From Streptomyces sp. S.PB5 (GTDB lineage Bacteria > Actinomycetota > Actinomycetes > Streptomycetales > Streptomycetaceae), in assembly GCF_030403745.1 (NCBI RefSeq), contig NZ_JAQMWP010000003.1:1-64000 (forward strand): a stretch of DNA of 64,000 bases, given 5' to 3'. Positions 57,033 through 64,000 of the stretch are shown one piece after another (the stretch's first letter is position 1; each line of letters begins with the position of its first letter). The position numbers and the translations under genes are program-made. Under the pieces are notes generated by a model that was given only the letters and a program-made list of their open reading frames with translations, searched no databases and had not been told where the DNA came from.

Positions 57033-58109
57033 ATGTTGGAGACCTCGGCACGACTCCTGCGTTTGCTCTCGCTCCTCCAGGCCCACCGCGAATGGTCCGG
57101 CGCCGACCTCGCCGACCGCCTCGGCGTCACCCCGCGCACCGTGCGCCGGGACGTGGACCGGCTGCGCGGACTGGGCTACCCGGTCAACGCCAGCCCCGGC
57201 ACCGGCGGCGGCTACCAGCTGGGCGCGGGCGCCGAGCTGCCGCCGCTGCTGCTGGACGACGACGAGGCCGTCGCCGTGGCCGTAGGGCTGCGCACGGCCG
57301 CCGGGCAGGGCATCGAGGGCATCGGCGAGACCTCGGTGCGGGCCCTCGCCAAGCTGGAGCAGGTGCTGCCGCACCGGCTGCGCCGCCGGGTGGGCGCCCT
57401 CAACGCGTTCACCGTGCCGATGCTGCGCGGCCCGCAGGCGGGCGCCGTCGACCCGGCCGTGCTGACCGAACTCGCCAACCTCTGCCGGGACGCCGAGCGG
57501 CTGCGCTTCGAGTACCGCAGCCGCCCCCACTCTCGAACAGACCCGAGCGGGGGGACCCCCATCGGCGACCTGACCCGCCGTACCGTCGAACCGCACCGCC
57601 TGGTCTGCACCGAGCGCCGCTGGTACCTGGTCGCCTGGGACCTCGACCGCGACGACTGGCGGACCTTCCGCGTCGACCGCATCACCCCCAGGCCGCCGCA
57701 CGGCCCGCGCTTCACCCCGCGCACGCCCCCGGCGGAGGATCTCGCCGCATTCGTCTCCGAGGGCGTCTCCACGCGCGCGTACGCCGCGCATGCCGTCGTA
57801 CGGCTCCTGGTGCCCCTCGAAGAGGCCATCGAGCGGATCTCACCGAGCGCGGGGCAGCTGGAGCCCGACGGGCCCGACGCCTGCATCCTGCGCACCGGGG
57901 CCGCGAGCCTCGACGTGATGGTCATTCACGTCATGCTGATGGGCTTCGAGTTCGAGGTGCTGGAACCCGCCGAGCTGACCGAGGCGATCAGGACCGCTCG
58001 GGATCGGCTTGCTCGCTCTCTGGCTCGGGCTGAGGAGCCAGCGCCGCGTACTCGGGGTGGTGCAGATCGAACGCCGGGGACTCGGAGCGGATCTTCGGCA
58101 GCGTGTTGA
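57033..58109 (+). CDS. WYL-domain transcriptional regulator
   Basis: 358 residues. DeoR-type helix-turn-helix ([31 protein letters not shown]) at the N-terminus, then a WYL domain ([33 protein letters not shown]) and a C-terminal WCX extension. Between residues ~164 and 178 a Ser/Pro/Gly insertion ([16 protein letters not shown]) comes from a palindromic DNA element. The last ~40 residues lie in the 122-bp overlap with the convergent ctaD gene. It likely represses or activates the epoxide hydrolase. Confidence 0.9.
   Translation: MLETSARLLRLLSLLQAHREWSGADLADRLGVTPRTVRRDVDRLRGLGYPVNASPGTGGGYQLGAGAELPPLLLDDDEAVAVAVGLRTAAGQGIEGIGETSVRALAKLEQVLPHRLRRRVGALNAFTVPMLRGPQAGAVDPAVLTELANLCRDAERLRFEYRSRPHSRTDPSGGTPIGDLTRRTVEPHRLVCTERRWYLVAWDLDRDDWRTFRVDRITPRPPHGPRFTPRTPPAEDLAAFVSEGVSTRAYAAHAVVRLLVPLEEAIERISPSAGQLEPDGPDACILRTGAASLDVMVIHVMLMGFEFEVLEPAELTEAIRTARDRLARSLARAEEPAPRTRGGADRTPGTRSGSSAAC
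57523..57566. repeat. Palindromic Streptomyces-type element inside the WYL gene
   Basis: GCCCCCACTCTCG, then a short centre, then CCGAGCGGGGGGACCCCC form a near-palindrome. Strings of this type (CACTCTCG...CGAGCGGGGGGACCCC) recur in Streptomyces genomes, mostly between genes. Here it sits in frame and adds about 12 residues. Confidence 0.6.
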
Positions 58110-59679
58110 AGTTGTGCCGGGGCGGCGGGCAGGAGGTCGCCCACTCCAGGGAACGGCCGTATCCCCAGGGGTCGTCGGTCTCGACCTTCTCGCCGTACTT
58201 GGCGGTCTTCCAGACGTTGTAGAGGAACGGCAGGGTCGAGGCGCCGAGCAGGAACGCGCCGATCGTCGAGATCATGTTGAGCGCGGTGAACCCGTCGGCG
58301 GCCAGATAGTCGGCGTACCGGCGCGGCATGCCCTCCGCGCCCAGCCAGTGCTGCACCAGGAACGTGGTGTGGAAGCCCACGAACAGCGTCCAGAACTGGA
58401 TCTTGCCGAGCCGTTCGTCGAGCATCTTGCCGGTGAACTTGGGCCACCAGAAGAAGAAGCCGCCGAAGACCGCGAAGACGACCGTGCCGAAGACGACGTA
58501 GTGGAAGTGCGCGACGACGAAGTACGAGTCGGAGACATGGAAGTCCAGCGGCGGCGACGCCAGGATCACCCCGGTCAGCCCGCCGAACAGGAACGTCACC
58601 AGGAAGCCGCACGCCCACAGCATCGGCGTCTCGAAGGACAGCGAGCCCTTCATCATGGTGCCGATCCAGTTGAAGAACTTCACGCCCGTGGGGACCGCGA
58701 TCAGGAAGGTCATGAACGAGAAGAACGGCAGCAGCACCGCGCCGGTGACGAACATGTGGTGCGCCCACACCACGATCGACAGACCGGTGATCGCCATCGT
58801 CGCGCCGACCAGCGTCAGATAGCCGAAGAGCGGCTTGCGGCTGAAGACCGGCAGGATCTCCGTGATGATCCCGAAGAACGGCAGGGCGATGATGTAGACC
58901 TCGGGATGGCCGAAGAACCAGAACAGGTGCTGCCACAGCAGCGCCCCGCCGTTCGCCGAGTCGAAGATCATGCTGCCGAACCGGCGGTCCGCCTCCAGAC
59001 ACAGCAGCGCGGCCGCGAGGACCGGGAACGCCATCAGGATCAGGATCGACGTGAACAGCGTGTTCCAGGTGAAGATCGGCATCCGGAACATCGTCATGCC
59101 GGGGCAGCGCATCCCGATGATGGTGGTGATGAAGTTGACCGCGCCGAGGATCGTGCCGAAGCCGGCCAGCGCGAGGCCCATGATCCACAGGTCGGGGCCG
59201 ACGCCGGGCGAGCGCTCCATGCTGTTCAGCGGCGCATAGGCGAACCAGCCGAACGCGGCGGGCCCCGACGGCACGATCAGCGACCCCATCACGATCAGGC
59301 CGCCGAACAGGAAGAACCAGTACGAGAGCATGTTCAGCCGCGGGAACGCCACGTCGGGCGCGCCGATCTGCAACGGCATCAGCTCATTGGCGAAGCCCGC
59401 GAACATCGGCGTCGCGAACAGCAGCAGCATGATCGTGCCGTGCATGGTGAACAGCTGGTTGAACTGCTGATTGTCCAGCAGCTGCATACCGGGCCGGGCG
59501 AGTTCGGCGCGCATGATCAGCGCCATGACCCCGCCGATCAGGAAGAACACGAACGACGTGATCAGGTAGAGATGCCCGATCTTCTTGTGGTCGGTGGTGG
59601 TCAGCCAGTCGACGATCACCCTGCCGTGACTCCTGCTCCGCACGGTTGGCGCCGTCGTCTGCACGGTCTGGGTCCCCAT
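57988..59679 (-). CDS. ctaD: Cytochrome c oxidase subunit I (stand-alone copy)
   Basis: 563 residues, 12-helix haem-copper oxidase subunit. Ligands are visible: low-spin haem His in TMHGTIM, CuB His with cross-linked Tyr in HPEVY, the HH pair in WAHHMF, and the HFHYV pair. It reduces oxygen with subunits II and III, but neither ctaC nor ctaE is nearby. ATG 59679 has AAGGGCG at 9-nt spacing. A second copy elsewhere in the chromosome is likely, as in other Streptomyces. The 3' end overlaps the WYL gene by 122 bp. Confidence 0.93.
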   Translation of the reverse strand: MGTQTVQTTAPTVRSRSHGRVIVDWLTTTDHKKIGHLYLITSFVFFLIGGVMALIMRAELARPGMQLLDNQQFNQLFTMHGTIMLLLFATPMFAGFANELMPLQIGAPDVAFPRLNMLSYWFFLFGGLIVMGSLIVPSGPAAFGWFAYAPLNSMERSPGVGPDLWIMGLALAGFGTILGAVNFITTIIGMRCPGMTMFRMPIFTWNTLFTSILILMAFPVLAAALLCLEADRRFGSMIFDSANGGALLWQHLFWFFGHPEVYIIALPFFGIITEILPVFSRKPLFGYLTLVGATMAITGLSIVVWAHHMFVTGAVLLPFFSFMTFLIAVPTGVKFFNWIGTMMKGSLSFETPMLWACGFLVTFLFGGLTGVILASPPLDFHVSDSYFVVAHFHYVVFGTVVFAVFGGFFFWWPKFTGKMLDERLGKIQFWTLFVGFHTTFLVQHWLGAEGMPRRYADYLAADGFTALNMISTIGAFLLGASTLPFLYNVWKTAKYGEKVETDDPWGYGRSLEWATSCPPPRHNFNTLPKIRSESPAFDLHHPEYAALAPQPEPESEQADPERS

Positions 59680-60075
59680 CGCTCGCTCGCCCTTCGCTCG
59701 TCGCGTGCCGGGTCCGCCGTCATGATGCTCGCGTCGCCGCGCACAGCGACAGGGGGCGTACGGGGGTTCTGTGCGGGAAGCGTGCATTTCCTATGTGGCG
59801 TCAGCTTCCGCGAGCCCGCGCCGAATCGGAATGGAAAGGCTCCGGCGGTACATCTCCCGGAACCTTTCCGCCTGATTATTCGAGGAGTGATCGCGACACG
59901 CGGGAATTACGTTCGATTGCGCGCGGAAGGCGTACGGAACCGCTCGTAGGAGTGACAAAGCGGCGCTGAAACGGCTGTCGTGATCCTGTGACAGAAGCGT
60001 GACCGCAGGGGGATCAGTGACCCACAGTGGCCTGATCCCTGGCCCCGCCCCGTGGACAGGGCCTAGCGTGGCCGT
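59680..60075. other. 396-bp divergent spacer
   Basis: No gene. Contains an interrupted hairpin (59833-59845 with 59857-59869: GGAAAGG-C-TCCGG / CCGGA-A-CCTTTCC, 11-nt loop), which may be regulatory. The leaderless promoter of the I78-type gene lies at its right end. Confidence 0.6.
60064..60069 (+). promoter_or_regulatory. Leaderless -10 of the I78-type gene
   Basis: TAGCGT ends 6 nt before the ATG at 60076 and no Shine-Dalgarno is present. Confidence 0.6.
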
Positions 60076-60291
60076 ATGGCACCGATACCGAAACCCTCCG
60101 CCGAACCCAACGACAGCCCGGACACGTACGTCGGCCTGGACTCGGCGCGCGCCGAACGGCTCGCCCGCGAGAAGGGCTGGTCGACGGTCCGTTCGCTGCC
60201 GCCGGGGGCGATCATCACGATGGAGTACCGCGTGGGACGGCTGAACTTCGAGGTGCGCGACGGCCTGGTGGCCCGCGCCTGGAAGGGCTGA
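60076..60291 (+). CDS. Small I78-type peptidase inhibitor-like protein
   Basis: 71 residues. GLDSARAERLAREKGWSTVRSLPPGAIITMEYRVGRLNFEVRDGLVARAWKG follows the inhibitor I78 pattern, including PG...ITMEYR and RLNFEV; the usual Cys pair is absent and no signal peptide is seen, so it would act inside the cell. A bidirectional terminator separates it from the PAP2 gene. Confidence 0.75.
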   Translation: MAPIPKPSAEPNDSPDTYVGLDSARAERLAREKGWSTVRSLPPGAIITMEYRVGRLNFEVRDGLVARAWKG

Positions 60292-60335
60292 GACCCCCCT
60301 CGGGCGCACCTTGGACACCGCTCCTGATCCATGAC

Positions 60336-60371
60336 GACGGCCCCGGCTCCTGGGAAGGAACCGGGGCCGTC
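60336..60371. terminator. Bidirectional terminator
   Basis: GACGGCCCCGG (60336-60346) and CCGGGGCCGTC (60361-60371) form an 11-bp stem with an inner TCC/GGA pair, between convergent genes. Confidence 0.85.
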
Positions 60372-60414
60372 GCTGCGGGGTGGGTGTGTGCGTACCGTCC
60401 CCGCTGTCCGCCGG

Positions 60415-61410
60415 CTAGCCGCCTGTCAGGGGGCGGGCCGCCGAGGCCGTGCCGCGTGCGACGCGGTCGGAATGGGGCGGCCGGCGAGGGCCGACCGGGG
60501 TGACCGGGGTGCGCTCCGAGCGGGTCGTGTGCGGGCCCGGTGCCAGATAGGCGGGCGTCCGGGCCGAACGGGCCGCGGGCTCGCTCTGGGGAGCGGTGCG
60601 CGGCTTGAGCGGGACCGGGACCTCGACGGGCTGCACGGCCGCGGGAGCGGTACGGCGGGCCCGCCAGCGGTCGCGCAGGTCGAAGATCGCGGTCTCGGTG
60701 CGGGCGATCAGCGGCTCGCACCACGGCAGGGCCAGCAGGATCAGCAGCCCCGCGGCCCACCCGAGAAGGACGTCGCTCAGCCAGTGCGTACCGAGATAGA
60801 CGGTGGCGAGGCCGACACCGAGGGAGGTCACCGCGGAGACGGCGGACAGCCATCTGCGGGCTCTCGGGGTGGAGGCCAGATAGGCCAGGATGCCCCAGGT
60901 CACCACGGCGTTCGCGGTGTGGCCGCTGGGAAATATATCGCCGCCCAGGCCCATCTCGTTCGAGCCGATGGTGGTCGCGTAGTGCGGGCCGAGCCGGCCC
61001 ATGCCGATCTTCGCGGCGCCGACCGTGATGTTCAGCAGGAGCAGCGAGGTGGCCAGGGTGAGCAGCGGACGGATGGTGTGCTGCCGCCAGGAGCGCCAGC
61101 CCAGCCAGGCCGCGATCATCACCGCGGTGGGACCGCGCTGGCCGAGGACGACGTAGTAGTCCACGAACCAGTGGATCTCCGACCACTGCTGGTACGGCCG
61201 GAAGAACATGACCTGCCAGTCCAGGCGGACCAGCCATGACGTGTCGACGACGAGCCACACGATCGCCAGGTAGAACACCAGGGTTCCGGCGAGCAGCGCG
61301 ACCCGGTGCCGGGACATCCTCGGCACGTCGAGATGAGCCGGTCGTTCCGGCTCACGGTCCAGCCTGGCGAACACCCGGTCCAGACGGGTGAGCTTTCGTT
61401 CGGTACGCAC
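60415..61410 (-). CDS. PAP2-family membrane phosphatase
   Basis: 331 residues, about six membrane segments. PAP2 motifs are KIGMGRLGP, FPSGHTANAVVTWG and YLGTHWLSDVLLGW. It dephosphorylates a lipid phosphate such as phosphatidate or undecaprenyl diphosphate. The C-terminal ~90 residues are a Pro/Arg/Thr-rich cytoplasmic tail. GTG start at 61410 with a weak site. Confidence 0.88.
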   Translation of the reverse strand: MRTERKLTRLDRVFARLDREPERPAHLDVPRMSRHRVALLAGTLVFYLAIVWLVVDTSWLVRLDWQVMFFRPYQQWSEIHWFVDYYVVLGQRGPTAVMIAAWLGWRSWRQHTIRPLLTLATSLLLLNITVGAAKIGMGRLGPHYATTIGSNEMGLGGDIFPSGHTANAVVTWGILAYLASTPRARRWLSAVSAVTSLGVGLATVYLGTHWLSDVLLGWAAGLLILLALPWCEPLIARTETAIFDLRDRWRARRTAPAAVQPVEVPVPLKPRTAPQSEPAARSARTPAYLAPGPHTTRSERTPVTPVGPRRPPHSDRVARGTASAARPLTGG

Positions 61411-61648
61411 TCAATCGACGTTACAGCGAGTGAGCTCGGAACCCCCTCGAATCCACGGCTTTGTGATGACGATGTGATGTGGGATTCCTCTCAGGAAGAG
61501 GTTTATTTCCGAGGAATCCACTATCCGGCCGCGCTGCCCCCTTCAATTCCTTTGATCATTTCAGGTTCCGGTTTATTGCCGCTTATGAATTCGTTCACCG
61601 AATCATGGGGTGGAATTCTCCGCTCGCTCATGGACGCCCGCGAGTCGA
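61411..61648. other. 238-bp spacer
   Basis: A+T-richer than its surroundings. It probably holds the PAP2 promoter and the end region of the mannosyltransferase transcript. No gene or clear hairpin identified. Confidence 0.5.
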
Positions 61649-63010
61649 TCATGGCGGGCCCGAGCCGTTCAGCCAGAACGCCCCGTACACGGCCGACGCG
61701 ACGGCGATACCGCCCACCACCAGCGCGGATCTGGACGTACGCAGCCTCGCGAGCGCCAGGGCCAGGGGAAACAGGAGGGGGAAGGCGGGCAGCAACAGGC
61801 GCGGTTTCGAGCCGAAGTAGCTCGACGCGCACAGCGCGAGCGCGGTGACGACCCCCGCGTACACCAGAAGCGGCAACGGCTGACGCTGCCGTACGCCGAT
61901 GACGTACAGCCACACGACGAGGCCGACCCCGACGATCAGTCCCACGCCCGCCAGGGCCGACGGGAACGACGTGAACTTCTCGCCGACGAAGCGGGCGAAG
62001 GCGTAGCCGCCGTCGAAGCCGTTGCGCCAGCCGGCCTGGACGTCGAGATAGCCGAGGGGGCCCTTGCCGGTGTGACGGCCGACCCAGAGGACGTAGCCGG
62101 CGGCGCCGAGGGGGGCGATGAGCATGCCGACGACGCGGGGGAGGAGAGGGGGCCGCGGGGCCAGGGTGCCGGTCGCCGGCTGTGGGGCGTGCGGTGAGGA
62201 GCGGGCGCTGCTCGGTGTCCCGTCGCGCCGGTGACGGCTCGCTGCCGCCGGTTCAGGGGCGCGTTCCCCGGCGCTCGCGCCGGCTGCCCGGGCCGCGCTT
62301 CTCTCCCGCTCGGACGAGGGAGCCCCCGTAGCGGCCCGGTCCCGTCCGGATGAGGGAGAAGCCGGCACGGCCCGGTCCCGGAGGTGCGAGGCGATCGCCG
62401 CCGCCCACACCGCCGCGACGACCGCGAGTCCCACCGGCCGGGTCAGGCCCGCCAGGGAGGCGAGGGTGCCCGCGAGCACCCAGCGGCCCGTCAGGACCGC
62501 GTACAGGGACCACGCGGCGAGCGCGGTGAACAGGGACTCGCTGTACGCCATCGACTGGACGACACCGACCGGCAGCACCGCCCAGACCAGCACCGCGCAG
62601 ACCCCGGCCCTGCGGCCGTACACATGATCCGCGACGGCGAAGATGCCCCACGCCGCCGCGAGCGAGGCGACCAGGCTGACGGCGAAGCCCGCGTCGGCGT
62701 AGGACAGGGGAGAGACCGCCGCGATGCCGCGCTCCAGCCAGGGCAGCAGCGGAAAGAAGGCCAGGTTCGAGTGGACGTCGCCGTTGGGGAGGCGGACCTC
62801 GTAGCCGTATCCCAGCTCGGCGACCCTCGTGTACCAGAGGGAGTCCCAGCGGGCCGTCAGCAAGGTGTACGCGCTCTTGTCGCGCGCGGCGCTCCACAGG
62901 GCCAGGGTGAGCAGGCCCAGGGCGCGGACGGCCGCGTACCCGAGGAGGGCCGGGGCCGCCCGGCGCAGGGCGTTCGCCACCGGCGTCGCGCGCGTTTCAA
63001 GATCGGTCAC
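61649..63010 (-). CDS. PIG-V-like mannosyltransferase (GT-C), with disordered insert
   Basis: 453 residues. A GT-C fold with about 10 helices: LLTARWDSLWYTRVAELGYG, NLAFFPLLPWLERG and AYSESLFTALAAWSLYAVL are typical of PIG-V-type polyprenyl-phosphate mannose-dependent transferases. Residues ~205-280 form a Ser/Ala/Arg/Pro-rich insert in a loop. A minus-strand GATAAT (63018-63023) ends 7 nt before the GTG, suggesting a leaderless message. Confidence 0.85.
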   Translation of the reverse strand: MTDLETRATPVANALRRAAPALLGYAAVRALGLLTLALWSAARDKSAYTLLTARWDSLWYTRVAELGYGYEVRLPNGDVHSNLAFFPLLPWLERGIAAVSPLSYADAGFAVSLVASLAAAWGIFAVADHVYGRRAGVCAVLVWAVLPVGVVQSMAYSESLFTALAAWSLYAVLTGRWVLAGTLASLAGLTRPVGLAVVAAVWAAAIASHLRDRAVPASPSSGRDRAATGAPSSERERSAARAAGASAGERAPEPAAASRHRRDGTPSSARSSPHAPQPATGTLAPRPPLLPRVVGMLIAPLGAAGYVLWVGRHTGKGPLGYLDVQAGWRNGFDGGYAFARFVGEKFTSFPSALAGVGLIVGVGLVVWLYVIGVRQRQPLPLLVYAGVVTALALCASSYFGSKPRLLLPAFPLLFPLALALARLRTSRSALVVGGIAVASAVYGAFWLNGSGPP

Positions 63011-63283
63011 GGGTCCGATTATCGACCGTGCGCTGAACCGCGCGGCCCGGCGGGGCGTGTTGGCAGGGGGACGGCAAAGAGGGGAGCGTGGCGTACGCCA
63101 CACGTGTTCTCGGCGGAGTCTGAGAGGTCCACCACTTGGCCGAGGCGTGAACTCGCGTACGCTGACGTGTCACTCGCCTTCGTTGCGCGGGCCGGAGACG
63201 ACCGCTCCACTCCGGCCGAGATCATGGGGAGTCCCCACCCCGTGTGCCCGCCGAACGCGAGGGAACATCTGGGAGGTACGTAC

Positions 63284-64000
63284 ATGTCCGGGACGACCAC
63301 GGCCGCCGCTGAGCTGCGCCGTCGGGCGGCCGGGGCCGGTGCCAACCGCTGGGTCGTCCTCGTCGTCCTCTGTGTGAGCCTGCTGCTGGTCGCGGTCGAC
63401 GCGACCGTGCTGCACGTGGCGGTCCCCGCCGTCACCGAGGACCTCAAGCCCGGCGCGATAGAGCTGCTCTGGATCGTCGACGTCTACCCGCTGGTCTGCG
63501 CCTCGCTGCTGATCCTCTTCGGCACGCTCGGCGACCGCGTCGGCCGCAGACGCATCCTCCTGCTCGGCTACGCCCTCTTCGGCGTCGCCTCAGGCATGGC
63601 CGCCCTCGCCGACAACGCCCAGGTCCTGATCGTCTCGCGCGCCCTCCTCGGCGTCGGCGGCGCGATGATCATGCCCGCCACCCTCTCGATCCTCCGCCAG
63701 GTCTTCCCCGACCGGCGCGAGCGCGCGCTCGCCATCGGCATCTGGAGCGCCGTGGCCGCCGTGGGCGCCGCGGTCGGCCCGCTCCTCGGCGGCTTCCTCC
63801 TCGAACACTTCTGGTGGGGCTCCGTCTTCCTCGTCAACATCCCGCTGATGCTGGTCAGCCTGCCGGTGGGCCGCCTCCTGCTCCCCGAGTCGAAGGGCAG
63901 CGGCGAAGGCCCCTGGGACGTCGTCGGCGCGCTGATGGCCGCGGCCGGCCTGTTCGGCCTGGTGCTGGGCGTGAAGCGGCTCGGCGGCGGCGAACTCGAC
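63284..64000 (+). CDS. MFS exporter, DHA2 (14-TMS) family (cut by window end)
   Basis: The first 239 residues are visible. LLLVAVDATVLHVAVPAV in helix 1, motif A GDRVGRRRILLLGYALFG, motif B region RALLGVGGAMIMPATLSILRQVFP and motif C GPLLGGFLLEHFWWG identify a DHA2/SmvA-like drug exporter. ATG 63284 has GGGAGG at 7-nt spacing. The remainder is outside the window. Confidence 0.9.
   Translation, partial: MSGTTTAAAELRRRAAGAGANRWVVLVVLCVSLLLVAVDATVLHVAVPAVTEDLKPGAIELLWIVDVYPLVCASLLILFGTLGDRVGRRRILLLGYALFGVASGMAALADNAQVLIVSRALLGVGGAMIMPATLSILRQVFPDRRERALAIGIWSAVAAVGAAVGPLLGGFLLEHFWWGSVFLVNIPLMLVSLPVGRLLLPESKGSGEGPWDVVGALMAAAGLFGLVLGVKRLGGGELD

Overview
The window reads as a stretch of the core chromosome of a Streptomyces-type actinomycete. 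The evidence is the very high G+C content with G/C-dominated third codon positions, frequent GTG starts, tight GTGA/ATGA stop-start overlaps, Tat-dependent secreted proteins, a PucR regulator, Rpf/LysM wall hydrolases, and a gene order (tlyA-nadK-recN ... pyrG-nudix ... ald-parA-scpA-scpB-rluB ... cmk-plsC-der) that also occurs in other actinobacteria such as Mycobacterium. I see no insertion sequence, prophage, CRISPR array or tRNA gene.

Layout. Bases 1-150: the 3' end of a 5S rRNA gene and its strong terminator, so an rRNA operon ends here. 184-4554: an Arg/Asp-repeat TPR protein, a DUF1015 protein and a HAD phosphatase. 4608-7646: a siderophore-type ABC importer (two FecCD permeases and an ATPase) behind an iron-repressor box. 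7630-14357: an SCP2-domain protein, a small ORF, tlyA, nadK, recN, a MraY/WecA-like membrane protein and a GT4 glycosyltransferase. 14365-22649: accessory metabolism, with a PucR regulator divergent from a permease plus Tat-exported amine oxidase pair, a berberine-bridge-type oxidoreductase and a GH15 hydrolase. 23161-34000: pyrG, a Nudix hydrolase, a STAND/TPR protein, ald, then the coupled run parA-(ribbon-helix-helix-like protein)-scpA-scpB-rluB.

34128-42043: an ECF sigma factor with a coupled partner, a DHA2 exporter, a DUF72 protein divergent from an NrtR-type regulator and ADP-ribosylglycohydrolase pair with a palindromic operator, a Rieske/membrane/secreted-protein redox cluster, and a YidB-like protein. 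42172-46635: aroH-tyrA, cmk-plsC and der. 46692-55829: two hypothetical proteins, two tandem Rpf-like/LysM wall hydrolases (the first behind a structured leader), and a branched-chain-amino-acid-type ABC transporter whose LivH, LivM and LivG parts are fused in one 949-residue protein, with its binding lipoprotein divergent. 55840-64000: an epoxide hydrolase divergent from a WYL regulator, a stand-alone ctaD, a small I78-type inhibitor, a PAP2 phosphatase, a PIG-V-like mannosyltransferase and the start of a second DHA2 exporter cut by the window end.

Functional themes are chromosome maintenance (parA, scpAB, recN), ribosome and RNA modification (tlyA, rluB, der), nucleotide and aromatic amino acid synthesis, iron uptake and wall turnover. 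Many genes appear to start on leaderless transcripts: a TANNNT -10 box ends 6-8 nt before the start codon. Most of the window is ordinary core genome. The points I find most worth a second look are the ParA plus RHH-like protein pair beside scpAB, the NrtR-type operator linking an ADP-ribosylglycohydrolase to a DUF72 gene, the fused Liv transporter with degenerate nucleotide-binding motifs, the Arg/Asp-repeat TPR protein behind the rRNA operon, and the structured leader of the Rpf-like gene.
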